In this document: in pieces, positions 22,318 to 29,848 of the stretch | Layout of the letters: every line of letters starts with the position of its first letter | Position numbering within the stretch: the stretch's first letter is position 1 | Source: a virus | IMG/VR virus record: IMGVR_UViG_3300042556_001537 | Location: 1-36,240 of that record | Strand: one strand, 5' to 3' | DNA length: 36,240 bases | The notes under the pieces: generated by a model | What the model was told of the DNA's origin: nothing | Databases searched by the model: none | The model's input: only the letters and a program-made list of their open reading frames with translations | Program-made: the position numbers and the translations under genes

Positions 22318-22554
22318 CTATTGCACTACATTGCGGTTTGACCGCACATGATCCCTATACATATCGACGGCTTGTTGCTCCGAAATGTCGAAGCACTCGG
22401 CGACAAAGGCAAAAAGCCCAATCGAAGCTGAAACCACGGCGCTTGCTGCTTCATCCGTTCCTGCGCCCGGATTTAATTCGGTCAACTTTCCCCACAAGGC
22501 CGTCCGAGCCGCGTGGACTGCCTCGTTGATCTCGTCATCGGTAAAGACCCTCAT
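22318..22554 (-). CDS. small phage protein of unknown function (78 aa)
   Basis: I use ATG 22554 (MRVFTDDEINEAVHAARTAL), preceded by AGGGGCGGG and overlapping the previous stop; the frame is open further upstream in the next gene. It is Ala-rich and helical with a hydrophobic centre (ASAVVSASIGLFAFVAECFD) that may be buried or membrane-associated. No known family. Confidence 0.65.
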   Translation of the reverse strand: MRVFTDDEINEAVHAARTALWGKLTELNPGAGTDEAASAVVSASIGLFAFVAECFDISEQQAVDMYRDHVRSNRNVVQ

Positions 22555-22715
22555 TCCCGCCCCTCCGCTTGCTTTGCCTTGAGGATTGCCAGCAGCAAGA
22601 ATCGGGCAGGCTTGGGCTTCTTGATTGGCCAAAGGCAATCAGGTTTGGGCTTCTTTCGTCCCGTTGCGAGACAGGTACACACACCTCTGCATCGCGTGTT
22701 GTCAAACGCACTCAT
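22551..22715 (-). CDS. small basic Cys-containing protein (54 aa)
   Basis: ATG at 22715, ATGA overlap at its end. Cysteines at 9, 13, 15 and 27 and Lys/Pro-rich segments (GRKKPKPDCLWPIKKPKPAR) followed by a hydrophobic helix. A zinc site is possible. Too short for a family call. Confidence 0.5.
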   Translation of the reverse strand: MSAFDNTRCRGVCTCLATGRKKPKPDCLWPIKKPKPARFLLLAILKAKQAEGRE

Positions 22716-23017
22716 GGCTGTTCCCCCTTGCGAATAGCAGCGGCGATGCTGTGTCGCTTTGCGACGGTCTTTGTCAGTGTTTCTCCGCAGTTCTGGCAGA
22801 AGAAATATTTGCCGCCGTCAATCGATATTGGCTTATGCGACCATCCTGCGTTTGCATCGCAGCCGCCAACCGAAACACGCAAGTCGGCCTCCGCTTTGTC
22901 GGCCCGCTCCCGCTCCGCCTTCACAGCCGCGTCGATCTGCGCTTGCATGGTGTCTTCGCGTATCCATTTCAGTTGCGCGTCAGCCTCGTCTTGCATCGTA
23001 GGGCGGCGGTCACTCAT
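22712..23017 (-). CDS. small protein with zinc-ribbon-like C-terminus (101 aa)
   Basis: ATG 23017 with AAAGGAG before it. An acidic coiled-coil part (AQIDAAVKAERERADKAEADL) precedes GWSHKPISIDGGKYFFCQNCGETLTKT, where CxxC and nearby His could bind zinc. Likely nucleic-acid or protein binding. Overlaps both neighbours. Confidence 0.65.
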   Translation of the reverse strand: MSDRRPTMQDEADAQLKWIREDTMQAQIDAAVKAERERADKAEADLRVSVGGCDANAGWSHKPISIDGGKYFFCQNCGETLTKTVAKRHSIAAAIRKGEQP

Positions 23018-23576
23018 GGCTGTCTCCTTTCTGTGCGGCCCCGGCAACCGCTTGATCGCCGGGGCCTATGTCAAGGGCTTGTGTCTGGGTTTCAGTTGTT
23101 CCAGCGTCAAGCGGCATCACCTCCTTTCCGGTGTCGATCATGGCGCGTAGCTTGGCTTGTGCCGCATCTATCGCCCCCATCACGGCTTCCTCAACAGTGT
23201 CGGCGGCGCAGTGACCAAGCACACCTGATCCGGCACGCTCCGGCAGTTCAAAGCGGACGGTGGCTGTCGGTACGGCAGGCTCTGTCAGGATATGATGCAC
23301 GACAAGCACGACATCGGAACTGTATTTCGACCAAGGCGCTAAGGTGTCCCAATGTTCAGCGCCATGTGCAGCGGCGTCGGGCTGCACGGCGGGAAGGGCC
23401 AGATGCCCCCGCTTAATGGCAAGGCCAATGAAAGCCTGTTCCGGGCCTACACCCCTTTCAAGGATATGCGCCGGGTAGACATCGCGGAAATTGATGGCAA
23501 AGTCGCGGCAAATCTCTGCCACAAGAAGGCCGTTGATTTCGGCCTGTGCATCTTCACGGCTGATCTTGTCACTCAT
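23010..23576 (-). CDS. phage early protein of unknown function (188 aa)
   Basis: ATG at 23576 (MSDKISREDAQAEINGLLVA), ATGA overlap with the upstream gene. A helical N-terminal part with ICRDFAINFRDVYPAHILERG, a middle with WDTLAPWSKYSSDVVLVVHHILTE, and an Ala/Gly-rich C-terminal part. No recognised motif. Confidence 0.65.
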   Translation of the reverse strand: MSDKISREDAQAEINGLLVAEICRDFAINFRDVYPAHILERGVGPEQAFIGLAIKRGHLALPAVQPDAAAHGAEHWDTLAPWSKYSSDVVLVVHHILTEPAVPTATVRFELPERAGSGVLGHCAADTVEEAVMGAIDAAQAKLRAMIDTGKEVMPLDAGTTETQTQALDIGPGDQAVAGAAQKGDSHE

Positions 23577-24346
23577 TTGGTTTCCTTTCCGGGGTTGAGG
23601 ACGGCGCGGGCGGAAATCGCGGCTTCGTAAGCGTTATTTGCCGCCCATGCCTCTCTCGAAAGGCAGTTGGCGAAGTCACTCAGTTCCATGCCTGCTACGT
23701 CCAATGCCAAGGCGGCATCAGCCAGATTTTCCCGCAGCCGCGCGTTGTCTGCCTCTGCGGCCAGCATTGCCTTGTGGTAAGCATCGGCATGGTCAATGTG
23801 GGCCTGCATTTCTTGCAGCTTTTTCTCTGCGACTTCGGCGCGGGCGGTCAGGGCGTCAACCTGCCCCACCAGTTCCTCAAGGCGGTGGTCGATCTGTTTC
23901 CGCACGTCTGCGTCTTCGGCGAGTTGCGCCCGCAGCCGTTCAATCTCCACCCTTGCCGCCCGAACCACATCCTCGGAATGGGCGGCATTGCGCTTGCATT
24001 CGTCACGTTCGGCGCGGTATCGAGAAACAAGATCGACGTACTCCGCGTTATCTCTTGCATCGTCAATCGCCCGGTCAAGCTCTGCCTCCAACTCCGCCAC
24101 CCGCCTTTGCAGTCCGCGCGTCATGGGAAGGTTGTTGCGGTTTGCCTTCTGGATTGAGTCAAGCTGTTCCCGCTGGCGCAGGATTTTGGCCTTCTCCTCC
24201 TGGCGCATCCGCTTTTCTTCGGCAAGCTGCGCCGTCAGGGCTTCGATGCGGTCTGCGGCTTCGGACGCAATGCTATAGTCACGCGTGCCATCATCGAAAC
24301 CCAAGAAGGCCGCATCGCGCAGTTCATTCACCAGATCATCAGTCAT
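23573..24346 (-). CDS. coiled-coil phage protein (257 aa)
   Basis: ATG at 24346 (MTDDLVNELRDAAFLGFDDGTRD); the frame runs further upstream but into the Ref-like gene. From residue about 25 to 230 it is one long coiled coil of Glu, Arg, Ala and Gln heptads (LTAQLAEEKRMRQEEKAKIL, RRVAELEAELDRAIDDA, ERLRAQLAEDA). Proteins of this kind are common in phage early operons and may serve as structural adaptors. Confidence 0.7.
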   Translation of the reverse strand: MTDDLVNELRDAAFLGFDDGTRDYSIASEAADRIEALTAQLAEEKRMRQEEKAKILRQREQLDSIQKANRNNLPMTRGLQRRVAELEAELDRAIDDARDNAEYVDLVSRYRAERDECKRNAAHSEDVVRAARVEIERLRAQLAEDADVRKQIDHRLEELVGQVDALTARAEVAEKKLQEMQAHIDHADAYHKAMLAAEADNARLRENLADAALALDVAGMELSDFANCLSREAWAANNAYEAAISARAVLNPGKETK

Positions 24347-24699
24347 TCGCCTTCCCTCCGTTTTGCGGTCCAGGGCGATACATACTCGCCCGCCAGCATA
24401 TCCCTCGTCACAGCAAGATAGTCGGTGTCCAGTCCATACGTCGCTTCCCATGCGGCCTTGTTTGCATGAATACCCGTGGCCCCTTGGTGGTGTTCGTAGC
24501 ACAGCGGAATCGTGTCATAGTCGCTGGCCTTGGCTTGGGAATAGCGCCCGCTGATACAATGATGCGCGCTTGTCGGGGTGGCCCCGCAACACACGCAAGG
24601 AAGCTGCTTTACCCGGCCCATGTGCTTCAATCCCGCAGCCGTGCCGTTCTTAATCTTGGGGGGCTTGAAGTTCGGACCTATCCAGCGGTTGAAGGTCAT
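24343..24699 (-). CDS. Ref-like recombination nuclease (118 aa)
   Basis: Contains GRVKQLPCVCCGATPTSAHH (C35, C38, H46, H47), then DTIPLCYEHHQGATGIHAN (C67, H70, H71, H78), the zinc/HNH-type core of the phage Ref family that cuts DNA at RecA D-loops. Together with NinB and the SSB-like gene it forms a recombination set. Overlaps both neighbours. Confidence 0.75.
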   Translation of the reverse strand: MTFNRWIGPNFKPPKIKNGTAAGLKHMGRVKQLPCVCCGATPTSAHHCISGRYSQAKASDYDTIPLCYEHHQGATGIHANKAAWEATYGLDTDYLAVTRDMLAGEYVSPWTAKRREGE

Positions 24700-25067
24700 G
24701 CCTTTCCCTCATACCGGGCAAGAATTTCACGGGCCAGCGTCATTGGGTCATTGTGGCCTTCGGCAATCGCGCGGATCGCGTCTTTCGATTCTGCGGTAAA
24801 CGCGGACTCTCGATGCTTTTGATCCCATTCCCGCTTCCAAGCTGCCTCCTCTGCCACACGCTTTGCAGCAAGGGCAACGGGGTCATGCTGTTTGCAGAAA
24901 GCACCGTCGGGTCCATGTCCATTTTTGCGGCTGCATTGTTGTGGCCCATGCCAAGTGCTGCCGGAAATCACTGTATCGGCGCAGCGGGCAAAATCGGGCC
25001 GGACACCCCCATAGCGCCCGTATGCCGGGCGGAAGTGCGCCTTGAACTCGTCACTGTATTCAGTCAT
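24696..25067 (-). CDS. Cys/His-rich early protein (123 aa)
   Basis: Holds RCADTV, QQCSRKNGHGPDGAFCKQHDP, that is, three cysteines and histidines that could bind zinc, then an Ala/Glu-rich helical half. Sits between Ref-like and NinB genes. Nucleic-acid binding is plausible but no family is recognised. Confidence 0.65.
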   Translation of the reverse strand: MTEYSDEFKAHFRPAYGRYGGVRPDFARCADTVISGSTWHGPQQCSRKNGHGPDGAFCKQHDPVALAAKRVAEEAAWKREWDQKHRESAFTAESKDAIRAIAEGHNDPMTLAREILARYEGKA

Positions 25068-25447
25068 GCCGACTTCTCCAATTCAATCCCCTGTTCCGCC
25101 GCATATACCTCAATCGACGTTTGCAGATCGGTCATTTCCTTCACCGACAAATCCGATGACCTAAACCCGGTCGGGAAGAATTGCGTCCCGTCCAGCGTCG
25201 GCAGGAATTGCGCTTCCTTGCCCATTGCCTTCATGAATATGCACTTCCACGCCTCGGCGTCATAGGCCATGCCGTTAATCCGCGCTTCCTTGGCGATGAT
25301 TGTCAGCATAGCCCATAAACGGTCATTCTGAGCCAAGCTGCGCGTCGGTTCTTTGAACTCCACGCGGAACCCAAGGGGCGCGGCGTCAACCCATTTGCGC
25401 AGTAAGGAGCGGCAGGCTGCCCCCCGGATGGTGATTACTCGGCGCAT
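25064..25447 (-). CDS. ninB: NinB-like recombination protein
   Basis: I use ATG 25447 (MRRVITIRGAACRSLL), overlapping the previous gene. The segment EFKEPTRSLAQNDRLWAMLT, the WKCIFMKAMGKEAQFLPTLDG part and SVKEMTDLQTSIEVYAAEQG match NinB (lambda Orf), which binds SSB and single-stranded DNA and loads recombinases. About 127 aa, close to the expected ~140. Confidence 0.8.
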   Translation of the reverse strand: MRRVITIRGAACRSLLRKWVDAAPLGFRVEFKEPTRSLAQNDRLWAMLTIIAKEARINGMAYDAEAWKCIFMKAMGKEAQFLPTLDGTQFFPTGFRSSDLSVKEMTDLQTSIEVYAAEQGIELEKSA

Positions 25448-25641
25448 GGCGGGTCCGGGAACGGCGGCAATATAATTTCGCACCAGTGAGTTGCGTCGGG
25501 ATGCTCAATGGCACCATCATGGCTGGCCGCGTCTTCATGAAACCACCAATAACCCTCGCATCCCTTTTTGGCGGGACTCCAACCGCAAACCCAAATGCGT
25601 TCCAAGTAAGGCGCGGTTTCAATCGGCTTCCATTTCATCAT
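25435..25641 (-). CDS. DUF551-like small protein (68 aa)
   Basis: Begins MMKWKPIETAPYLERIWVCG and ends HWCEIILPPFPDPP. Same family look as 21901-22101. ATG at 25641 has AAGGAACG upstream. Function unknown. Confidence 0.7.
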   Translation of the reverse strand: MMKWKPIETAPYLERIWVCGWSPAKKGCEGYWWFHEDAASHDGAIEHPDATHWCEIILPPFPDPPCAE

Positions 25642-25730
25642 TCGTTCCTTTCGTTTCAGTTGCCCCCGGCACCGGGGAGGTGACAGTGCCGGGGGTTTTC
25701 CCGCGCTACGGGGAGGAGACGTGCGCGGTA

Positions 25731-26375
25731 TTAGAAGGGGATGCTTTCCAGATCATCTTCAAATTGATCACGGGGCGGCGGGCTGTAGCCGTCTGGCGAT
25801 TGCATAAATTGCGCCTGCCATTCCGGGCTGTTCTTAATGACGCCCTGCCAATACTCGGAAAGCTGGCCGAAGATAGTGGCATCGTAATTGTCTAGATCGA
25901 AGAACATCAACGCGCCTTCCGGTTTCGGCCAAGCGTCCCGCTTTCCGGGAAATGCCATAATGGCCGAAAGGTTAGCATACGTTTTGCCGTTGCCGCCCGT
26001 TTCATGCACGATCTGCGCAAGGCATGGAACGCCAAGCAGGTTCTTGATGTGGAAGCCGTTCGGCGGTCCTTTGAAATCATCTTCGATGAATTTCCGCCCG
26101 CGCCAGCTTTCCAAGTCTTTGCGCAGGTTGGCCTTCTCGTGGAATGACCATGTGTATTTCGCGGAATGCAAGACGGGCAGGTTCCCGGCGTCCGACTTGA
26201 CGCGCTGATCGGGGATTTCCCAAGCAATCAGCACTTTGCGCTGGCGCTTGGTTTCACCCTGGAACTCGGTCACTTGCGTTCCAAGGTCGATAACGCGGGT
26301 GCAGACCATCGTGTGTTGGCCTTCGGGGGTGGGGGCAAAGTCGCCACCGGCAGACGGGGTGATATATCCGACCAT
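25731..26375 (-). CDS. phage single-strand DNA-binding-type protein
   Basis: 214 aa. The fold-like middle (TMVCTRVIDLGTQVTEFQG, KVLIAWEIPDQ, KYTWSFHEKANLRKDLESWRG, FHIKNLLGVPCLAQIVH) matches a family of phage DNA replication/recombination proteins, and the C-terminus ends in an acidic tip with DLESIPF, the classic SSB tail that docks partner enzymes. So it should coat single-stranded DNA. Near NinB and Ref-like genes. Confidence 0.75.
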   Translation of the reverse strand: MVGYITPSAGGDFAPTPEGQHTMVCTRVIDLGTQVTEFQGETKRQRKVLIAWEIPDQRVKSDAGNLPVLHSAKYTWSFHEKANLRKDLESWRGRKFIEDDFKGPPNGFHIKNLLGVPCLAQIVHETGGNGKTYANLSAIMAFPGKRDAWPKPEGALMFFDLDNYDATIFGQLSEYWQGVIKNSPEWQAQFMQSPDGYSPPPRDQFEDDLESIPF

Positions 26376-26624
26376 TTATTTGTCCTCTTGTGTTGCAGGT
26401 TCTTCGATCAGTTCTTGTATTCCAGCCGCCCGCTTCCGGGCTTCCAGCGCGTTAACAAAAGCACTCGCCCGCATTGCCAGCGAGTGCATGTCATTCAGGG
26501 CTTCCGCGTCAAATTCATCGCCTTCCATCAAGGAACGGGTCAGCCGTTCCATGCCGCCAATGACAAAGATTGCCCAAGGCGTGCGGGGGCGGGACATGCG
26601 GCTAATCCGGGGCAGGCCGGTCAT
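26376..26624 (-). CDS. small phage protein (82 aa)
   Basis: I use ATG at 26624, overlapping the previous stop. Sequence MTGLPRISRMSRPRTPWAIF, then SLMEGDEFDAEALNDMHSLAMRASAFVNALE and an acidic tail. Basic start and helical acidic end. No known family. Confidence 0.6.
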   Translation of the reverse strand: MTGLPRISRMSRPRTPWAIFVIGGMERLTRSLMEGDEFDAEALNDMHSLAMRASAFVNALEARKRAAGIQELIEEPATQEDK

Positions 26625-26770
26625 TCGATGACCCCTGTGCGGATCATGCGGAGCATTGCCAGCGCATAGCGGCGGTGATAGGCGCGCGTCTTTGGCATCT
26701 TGCCCGTGCGCCAATAGCCGATAGCTTGGATTGCCATAGCGCGGGCAAAGGCTTCGGTTGCGGGTGTCAT
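26621..26770 (-). CDS. small basic protein (49 aa)
   Basis: MTPATEAFARAMAIQAIGYW and RRYALAMLRMIRTGVIE, Ala/Arg-rich and helical. Coupled to both neighbours by four-base overlaps. Unknown. Confidence 0.6.
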   Translation of the reverse strand: MTPATEAFARAMAIQAIGYWRTGKMPKTRAYHRRYALAMLRMIRTGVIE

Positions 26771-26919
26771 TCGTCTGTTTCCTCTATCAGTGTCAGCAGA
26801 TCGGCAATCGCATCGGACTCCGTATCGCCAATGCCGAACGGGCCGTTGTCCGCGTCAGCACGCCGCGCCAGCCAGATTGAGCCAATCGACGTGTCCACAA
26901 TCTCAGTTGCGATGTTCAT
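26767..26919 (-). CDS. small acidic protein (50 aa)
   Basis: ATG at 26919, product MNIATEIVDTSIGSIWLARR and DTESDAIADLLTLIEETDE. Acidic helical end. Unknown role; overlaps both neighbours. Confidence 0.6.
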   Translation of the reverse strand: MNIATEIVDTSIGSIWLARRADADNGPFGIGDTESDAIADLLTLIEETDE

Positions 26920-27629
26920 TCCGCCCCGCCCTTCATGGCGTCGATGTTGTTGTAATGGACGGTGAAGGTCAGCGCATAGACCCACGGGTTTGCGTCCCAT
27001 GCCTCGGGGCCGTGCAGGCTGTTCCAGAGGGCGCAGAAGCTGTGACGCGCCGTCGGCCATACGTCGCTGTAATCGTGCCGCCACCCATGATGCCAGGTCG
27101 GCCTGCCGTCAAAGAACATGGCACCCTCTGCCTTCGAATCTTCCTCGCTGATGTCCTGCAACCGCTGCACCCGAACATCGGTGGCCGTGAGGGTCAGGCG
27201 GCTGGCCCAGCGGGGCATGTGGATAGGGGAACGCCAGCGGCCAACTTCGCCCTGTTCGCGCTTTTCTGACAGATCGTCATTGTCAGCCCGATAGCGCCAG
27301 CCCCATCCTGATACCCATGCAACAGCTTCTTTCACCCAGAGCCGGTCGCCCGGCTGGATGACCGGATAGATGCGATGCGCGCTGCCTTCAAAGTCATCAT
27401 CCCCGGCCTGCCACGGCAGTTTCAGGTACGGCCCCGGATTGCCCATAGGCGAAGGGCCACCGTCCACCCATGCGCCTTTCCAATCCCATTCCTGCCGCTT
27501 GTGCAGGGCAGACCATCGCCCGCCGTTAAACAGGGAATTGCCAGGCGTGATGATGCGGCGGGTCTGCGTCTTGCGCCCGTCGAGCAAAGCCAGCACCATC
27601 GGGCCGGTGAATTCGATGCCGTCGGTCAT
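26916..27629 (-). CDS. ASCH/PUA-like phage protein (237 aa)
   Basis: Opens with MVLALLDGRKTQTRRIITPG, then PGPYLKLPWQAGD, VIQPGDRLWVKEAVAWVSG, SRLTLTATDVRVQRLQDISEEDSKAEG and WDANPWVYALTFTVH. The KTQTRR and GDRLWVKE motifs mark the ASCH-like family often named morphogenetic protein in prophages; it probably binds RNA or modified bases. No catalytic residues are evident. Complete length. Confidence 0.8.
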   Translation of the reverse strand: MTDGIEFTGPMVLALLDGRKTQTRRIITPGNSLFNGGRWSALHKRQEWDWKGAWVDGGPSPMGNPGPYLKLPWQAGDDDFEGSAHRIYPVIQPGDRLWVKEAVAWVSGWGWRYRADNDDLSEKREQGEVGRWRSPIHMPRWASRLTLTATDVRVQRLQDISEEDSKAEGAMFFDGRPTWHHGWRHDYSDVWPTARHSFCALWNSLHGPEAWDANPWVYALTFTVHYNNIDAMKGGAE

Positions 27630-27901
27630 TCTGCGGCCTCCGCATAGGACCGCGCCGCGCCTTCATATTCTTCGAGCAGCGACAAGCACAGGTCTTCGGA
27701 ATCCAGCAGTTGCTCGAGCAGCGGGTTTTCCTGCCACTCAAATTCAGGCTTGCCCTTCACAGCAGGGTGCCGGAACCACATGTAAGACACCGACACGCCG
27801 CCGCTTTCGCCGTCCCAATAATAGTCGTATTGGATTTTGGCCTCAAACCATGCGCCGCCGTGGGGACCGCCTATGTTGAAGTGGGTTTCGGTTGTGGTCA
27901 T
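27626..27901 (-). CDS. small phage protein (91 aa)
   Basis: ATG 27901 (MTTTETHFNIGGPHGGAWFE). Aromatic beta first half (AKIQYDYYWDGESGGVSVSYMW), acidic helical second half (LLDSEDLCLSLLEEYEGAA). Unknown. Coupled to neighbours. Confidence 0.6.
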   Translation of the reverse strand: MTTTETHFNIGGPHGGAWFEAKIQYDYYWDGESGGVSVSYMWFRHPAVKGKPEFEWQENPLLEQLLDSEDLCLSLLEEYEGAARSYAEAAE

Positions 27902-28104
27902 GCGAAACCTCCATTGGCGATGATTGCCAAGCGTTCTGCGTGACCACGGCTGCACAACGTCCCGCCTTCGGGGTTCACGTTAAGATGCTGGCGCACCAGT
28001 TCTGCGGTCACGTTCAAACCGCCTTTCTGCGTGTCGGCCACGAACCAGTAGGGCCAATCGTCGGTGCGATCAGACGCAGATCGGGCATAGTAACGGGCGG
28101 TCAT
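27898..28104 (-). CDS. small phage protein (68 aa)
   Basis: MTARYYARSASDRTDDWPYW then FVADTQKGGLNVTAELVRQHL. Compact alpha/beta look, C-terminal RGHAERLAIIANGG. Widespread small type in alphaproteobacterial phages; no function known to me. Confidence 0.6.
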   Translation of the reverse strand: MTARYYARSASDRTDDWPYWFVADTQKGGLNVTAELVRQHLNVNPEGGTLCSRGHAERLAIIANGGFA

Positions 28105-28394
28105 GCTGCACCGCCTTTGCGCTCGGCAATCACGGCGTCGGCATATTGATATGCACGGGCGGCGATGGCCGCAATTCCATAGTCACGTGTGCCATTTGCT
28201 GCAAGCCCCGCTATCGCCTGCCCCGCAAACCTATCGCGCTGCGCCTGACGGATCATGTCGTCCAGCCATTCAAGGCCGCTGTCCGGCACGCATAGCTTAA
28301 TGGCTGCATAGGCGCGCAGGGACATGCCGTGCTGCGAACGGTGGCTAGGGTATCCAGTTGGGAACGCCTGCCCACCATCATCACGCGCGGTCAT
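28101..28394 (-). CDS. small phage protein (97 aa)
   Basis: ATG 28394 (MTARDDGGQAFPTGYPSHRS), then GMSLRAYAAIKLCVPDSGLE. The GGQAFPT...GMSLR pattern is a common phage early protein type. It ends with an Ala-rich helical half. Role unknown. Confidence 0.65.
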   Translation of the reverse strand: MTARDDGGQAFPTGYPSHRSQHGMSLRAYAAIKLCVPDSGLEWLDDMIRQAQRDRFAGQAIAGLAANGTRDYGIAAIAARAYQYADAVIAERKGGAA

Positions 28395-28675
28395 TGCGTC
28401 ACCGCCAGAAACAGCCAAAGCGCGGCGAAGAACCCGGCAACGAGCAGCGCATCCGACAAATACACCCGGCGCGGCGGCGGGGCGTCCTGCAAGAGCGCGT
28501 GCCGCTGGAACGCCAGCACAATGCGGGCAAGTTCCACGTCGGTCGGTGATCCGAGCAGCAGCAGCGTTTGGCACGCGGCCCGCAGTTCTTCGGGGCTTAC
28601 CGTCTCACGGCGCAGCGTGGCGCGGGCATCGGCCAGCGCGGTTTCATTGGCGGGGAATGTGACTACGGCCCCCAT
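28391..28675 (-). CDS. C-tail-anchored small protein (94 aa)
   Basis: A cytoplasmic helical part (VSPEELRAACQTLLLLGSPT) is followed by a C-terminal membrane helix (SDALLVAGFFAALWLFLAV, residues about 73-92). A membrane-anchored early protein; could act at the host envelope, for example in exclusion. This is inference. Confidence 0.65.
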   Translation of the reverse strand: MGAVVTFPANETALADARATLRRETVSPEELRAACQTLLLLGSPTDVELARIVLAFQRHALLQDAPPPRRVYLSDALLVAGFFAALWLFLAVTQ

Positions 28676-28676
28676 G

Positions 28677-28832
28677 TTAGCGGCCCGCCGTGTCGGTCAG
28701 GTCTGCCAGATAGCGGACGGCAACCGGTGTTTTCAGCGATATGCGCGGCGCAGGGGCGCGGCGGTACGCGACCAGATCAGCAACGCGCAGAACGCCCGCA
28801 AGCTGGTGAACGATGAAATCAGGGTGTTGCAT
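28677..28832 (-). CDS. small phage protein (51 aa)
   Basis: ATG 28832 with GGAGGAAAC upstream; MQHPDFIVHQLAGVLRVADL, then APRISLKTPVAVRYLADLTD. Helical and compact. The upstream leader is a duplicate of the one in front of the 29243 gene. Confidence 0.65.
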   Translation of the reverse strand: MQHPDFIVHQLAGVLRVADLVAYRRAPAPRISLKTPVAVRYLADLTDTAGR

Positions 28833-28834
28833 TG

Positions 28835-28855
28835 TTTCCTCCGAAACGGGCGGCT
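28835..28855. repeat. 21-bp leader repeat, copy 1
   Basis: Minus-strand copy of GCCGCCCGTTTCGGAGGAAA (first base A before it), including the ribosome site of the 28832 gene. Identical to 29251-29271. Confidence 0.85.
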
Positions 28856-28874
28856 TGCGCCCTGTGATTAAGGG

Positions 28875-29243
28875 TTAGTCGCGCACCCAATCCGCAATCG
28901 CGCAGGGGCGCGCACTTTCCGGTATGAGCGAAACGTCGCCCTCGATGCCGGACACGTTGCCCCGGATTCCGGACACGTCGCCCTCGATGCGGGACACGTT
29001 GCCCTCGATGCGGGACACGTCGCCCGTGATCCGCACTTCGCCCCAGATGCCGGTCACGTTGCCCCGGATGCCGGTCACGTTGCCCCGGAAGCCGACCTCG
29101 CCCCGGATGCGGGACACGTCGCCTTCGATGCGGGACACGTCGCCCCAAATGCGGTCATGCGGGCCGTGAACTTTGACGCCATCAACAAAGTGCCAAATCG
29201 CGCCAGCAGCAACGCGGCGCAGTGGTTTTTCGATTTCGGTCAT
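28875..29243 (-). CDS. heptapeptide-repeat (solenoid-like) protein (122 aa)
   Basis: First gene of the leftward operon, behind the early promoter and GGAGGAAAG. After a short start with AIWHFVDGVKVHGPHD, residues about 33-105 consist of ten or so 7-residue units of the form I/x-x-G-D/N/E-V-S/T-x (IEGDVSR, IRGNVTG, IWGEVRI). Each unit has one Ile/Val pair facing inward, as in a left- or right-handed beta-helix. DNA units are 21 bp. No catalytic site. It could be a decoy or shield protein. Confidence 0.75.
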   Translation of the reverse strand: MTEIEKPLRRVAAGAIWHFVDGVKVHGPHDRIWGDVSRIEGDVSRIRGEVGFRGNVTGIRGNVTGIWGEVRITGDVSRIEGNVSRIEGDVSGIRGNVSGIEGDVSLIPESARPCAIADWVRD

Positions 29244-29250
29244 GTCTGTC

Positions 29251-29271
29251 TTTCCTCCGAAACGGGCGGCT
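29251..29271. repeat. 21-bp leader repeat, copy 2
   Basis: Identical to 28835-28855. It forms the ribosome-site part of the leader between the early promoter and the heptapeptide-repeat gene. Confidence 0.85.
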
Positions 29272-29295
29272 CATGTGTCGCGCCATGTGAGGAAG

Positions 29296-29324
29296 AATAT
29301 GCCTGACAGTCATAGCACTGTCAA
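29296..29324 (-). promoter_or_regulatory. leftward early promoter with operator
   Basis: Minus strand TTGACA (29324-29319), 17-base spacer, CATATT (29301-29296). Within it TGACAGT-GCTATG-ACTGTCA is a 7-bp inverted repeat (29304-29323) covering -35 and spacer. The run CTGTCAGGCATA next to the -10 is shared with the rightward promoter, so one repressor should control both. Confidence 0.8.
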
Positions 29325-29414
29325 TGCCTATTAGGAATAATTTGCATGACCGCAAAGGTGGCTTGCGCTTAGGCGCGATTCGCTTAAGGTTGTATCGTTG
29401 TTTCGGGGGGGGGT

Positions 29415-29549
29415 ATGCAGGAATTGATCTTGGCGCTGAGCAAGCGCGAATTGTGGGCCTTGCTAGTCGTGCTAGAGTCTAATCGCGACGGCCAGCCATT
29501 GACTCCAACACCACAGCAGCCGCTTCGGCGCGCGCCGGGTCGTCAATAG
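29415..29549 (+). CDS. possible small protein (44 aa) behind a G9 tract
   Basis: ATG at 29415 one base after nine G residues (29405-29413). MQELILALSKRELWALLVVL looks like a plausible amphipathic helix, but the C-terminal half is Pro/Gln/Arg-rich and overlaps the repressor gene's end. Low confidence. Confidence 0.3.
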   Translation: MQELILALSKRELWALLVVLESNRDGQPLTPTPQQPLRRAPGRQ

Positions 29550-29769
29550 CTTCAAGAGCGGCCAGGACGCGCAGCCGCAGACCTGACGTGTGGAACAGGT
29601 CGGCTGGGTCGCACTTTAGGGCGTCCGCAATCCGCAGAATCATGCTGAGGGTGGGGTTGCCCACGCCCTTTTCGATCTTCGATATGGTCGCTTGGTTGGC
29701 CCCGACCATCTCCGCAAGCTGCGTTTGGGTCAGGCCCCGCGAGTCTCGGATGCGCGCCAGATTCTTCAT
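29479..29769 (-). CDS. XRE-family repressor (CI-like)
   Basis: 96 aa from ATG at 29769 (MKNLARIRDSRGLTQTQLAE). The HTH is standard: QTQLAEMVGANQATISKIEKG with recognition helix NQATISKIE, then a helical C-terminal part (ILRIADALKCDPADLF, and LAALEAIDDPARAEA) for dimerisation. It has no RecA-type protease domain, so induction cannot follow LexA-like self-cleavage. Placed between the two early promoters, it is the natural lysogeny repressor. Confidence 0.8.
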   Translation of the reverse strand: MKNLARIRDSRGLTQTQLAEMVGANQATISKIEKGVGNPTLSMILRIADALKCDPADLFHTSGLRLRVLAALEAIDDPARAEAAAVVLESMAGRRD

Positions 29770-29848
29770 GTCCAGAGTATGCCGCGCAGGAATATGTGAC
29801 GCCACAACTAGCTGGGCATAATTTTCGCACGTCCGCACTGCTTTGGGG

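Noticed and set aside
23638-24822. Long plus-strand open frame (394 codons)
   Set aside because: Shadow of the coiled-coil and Ref-like genes; Pro/Arg/Ser-rich and unsupported.
28924-29160. CRISPR-like series of short direct repeats
   Set aside because: The period is 21 bp without unique spacers and matches an in-frame heptapeptide repeat of a real gene on the minus strand.
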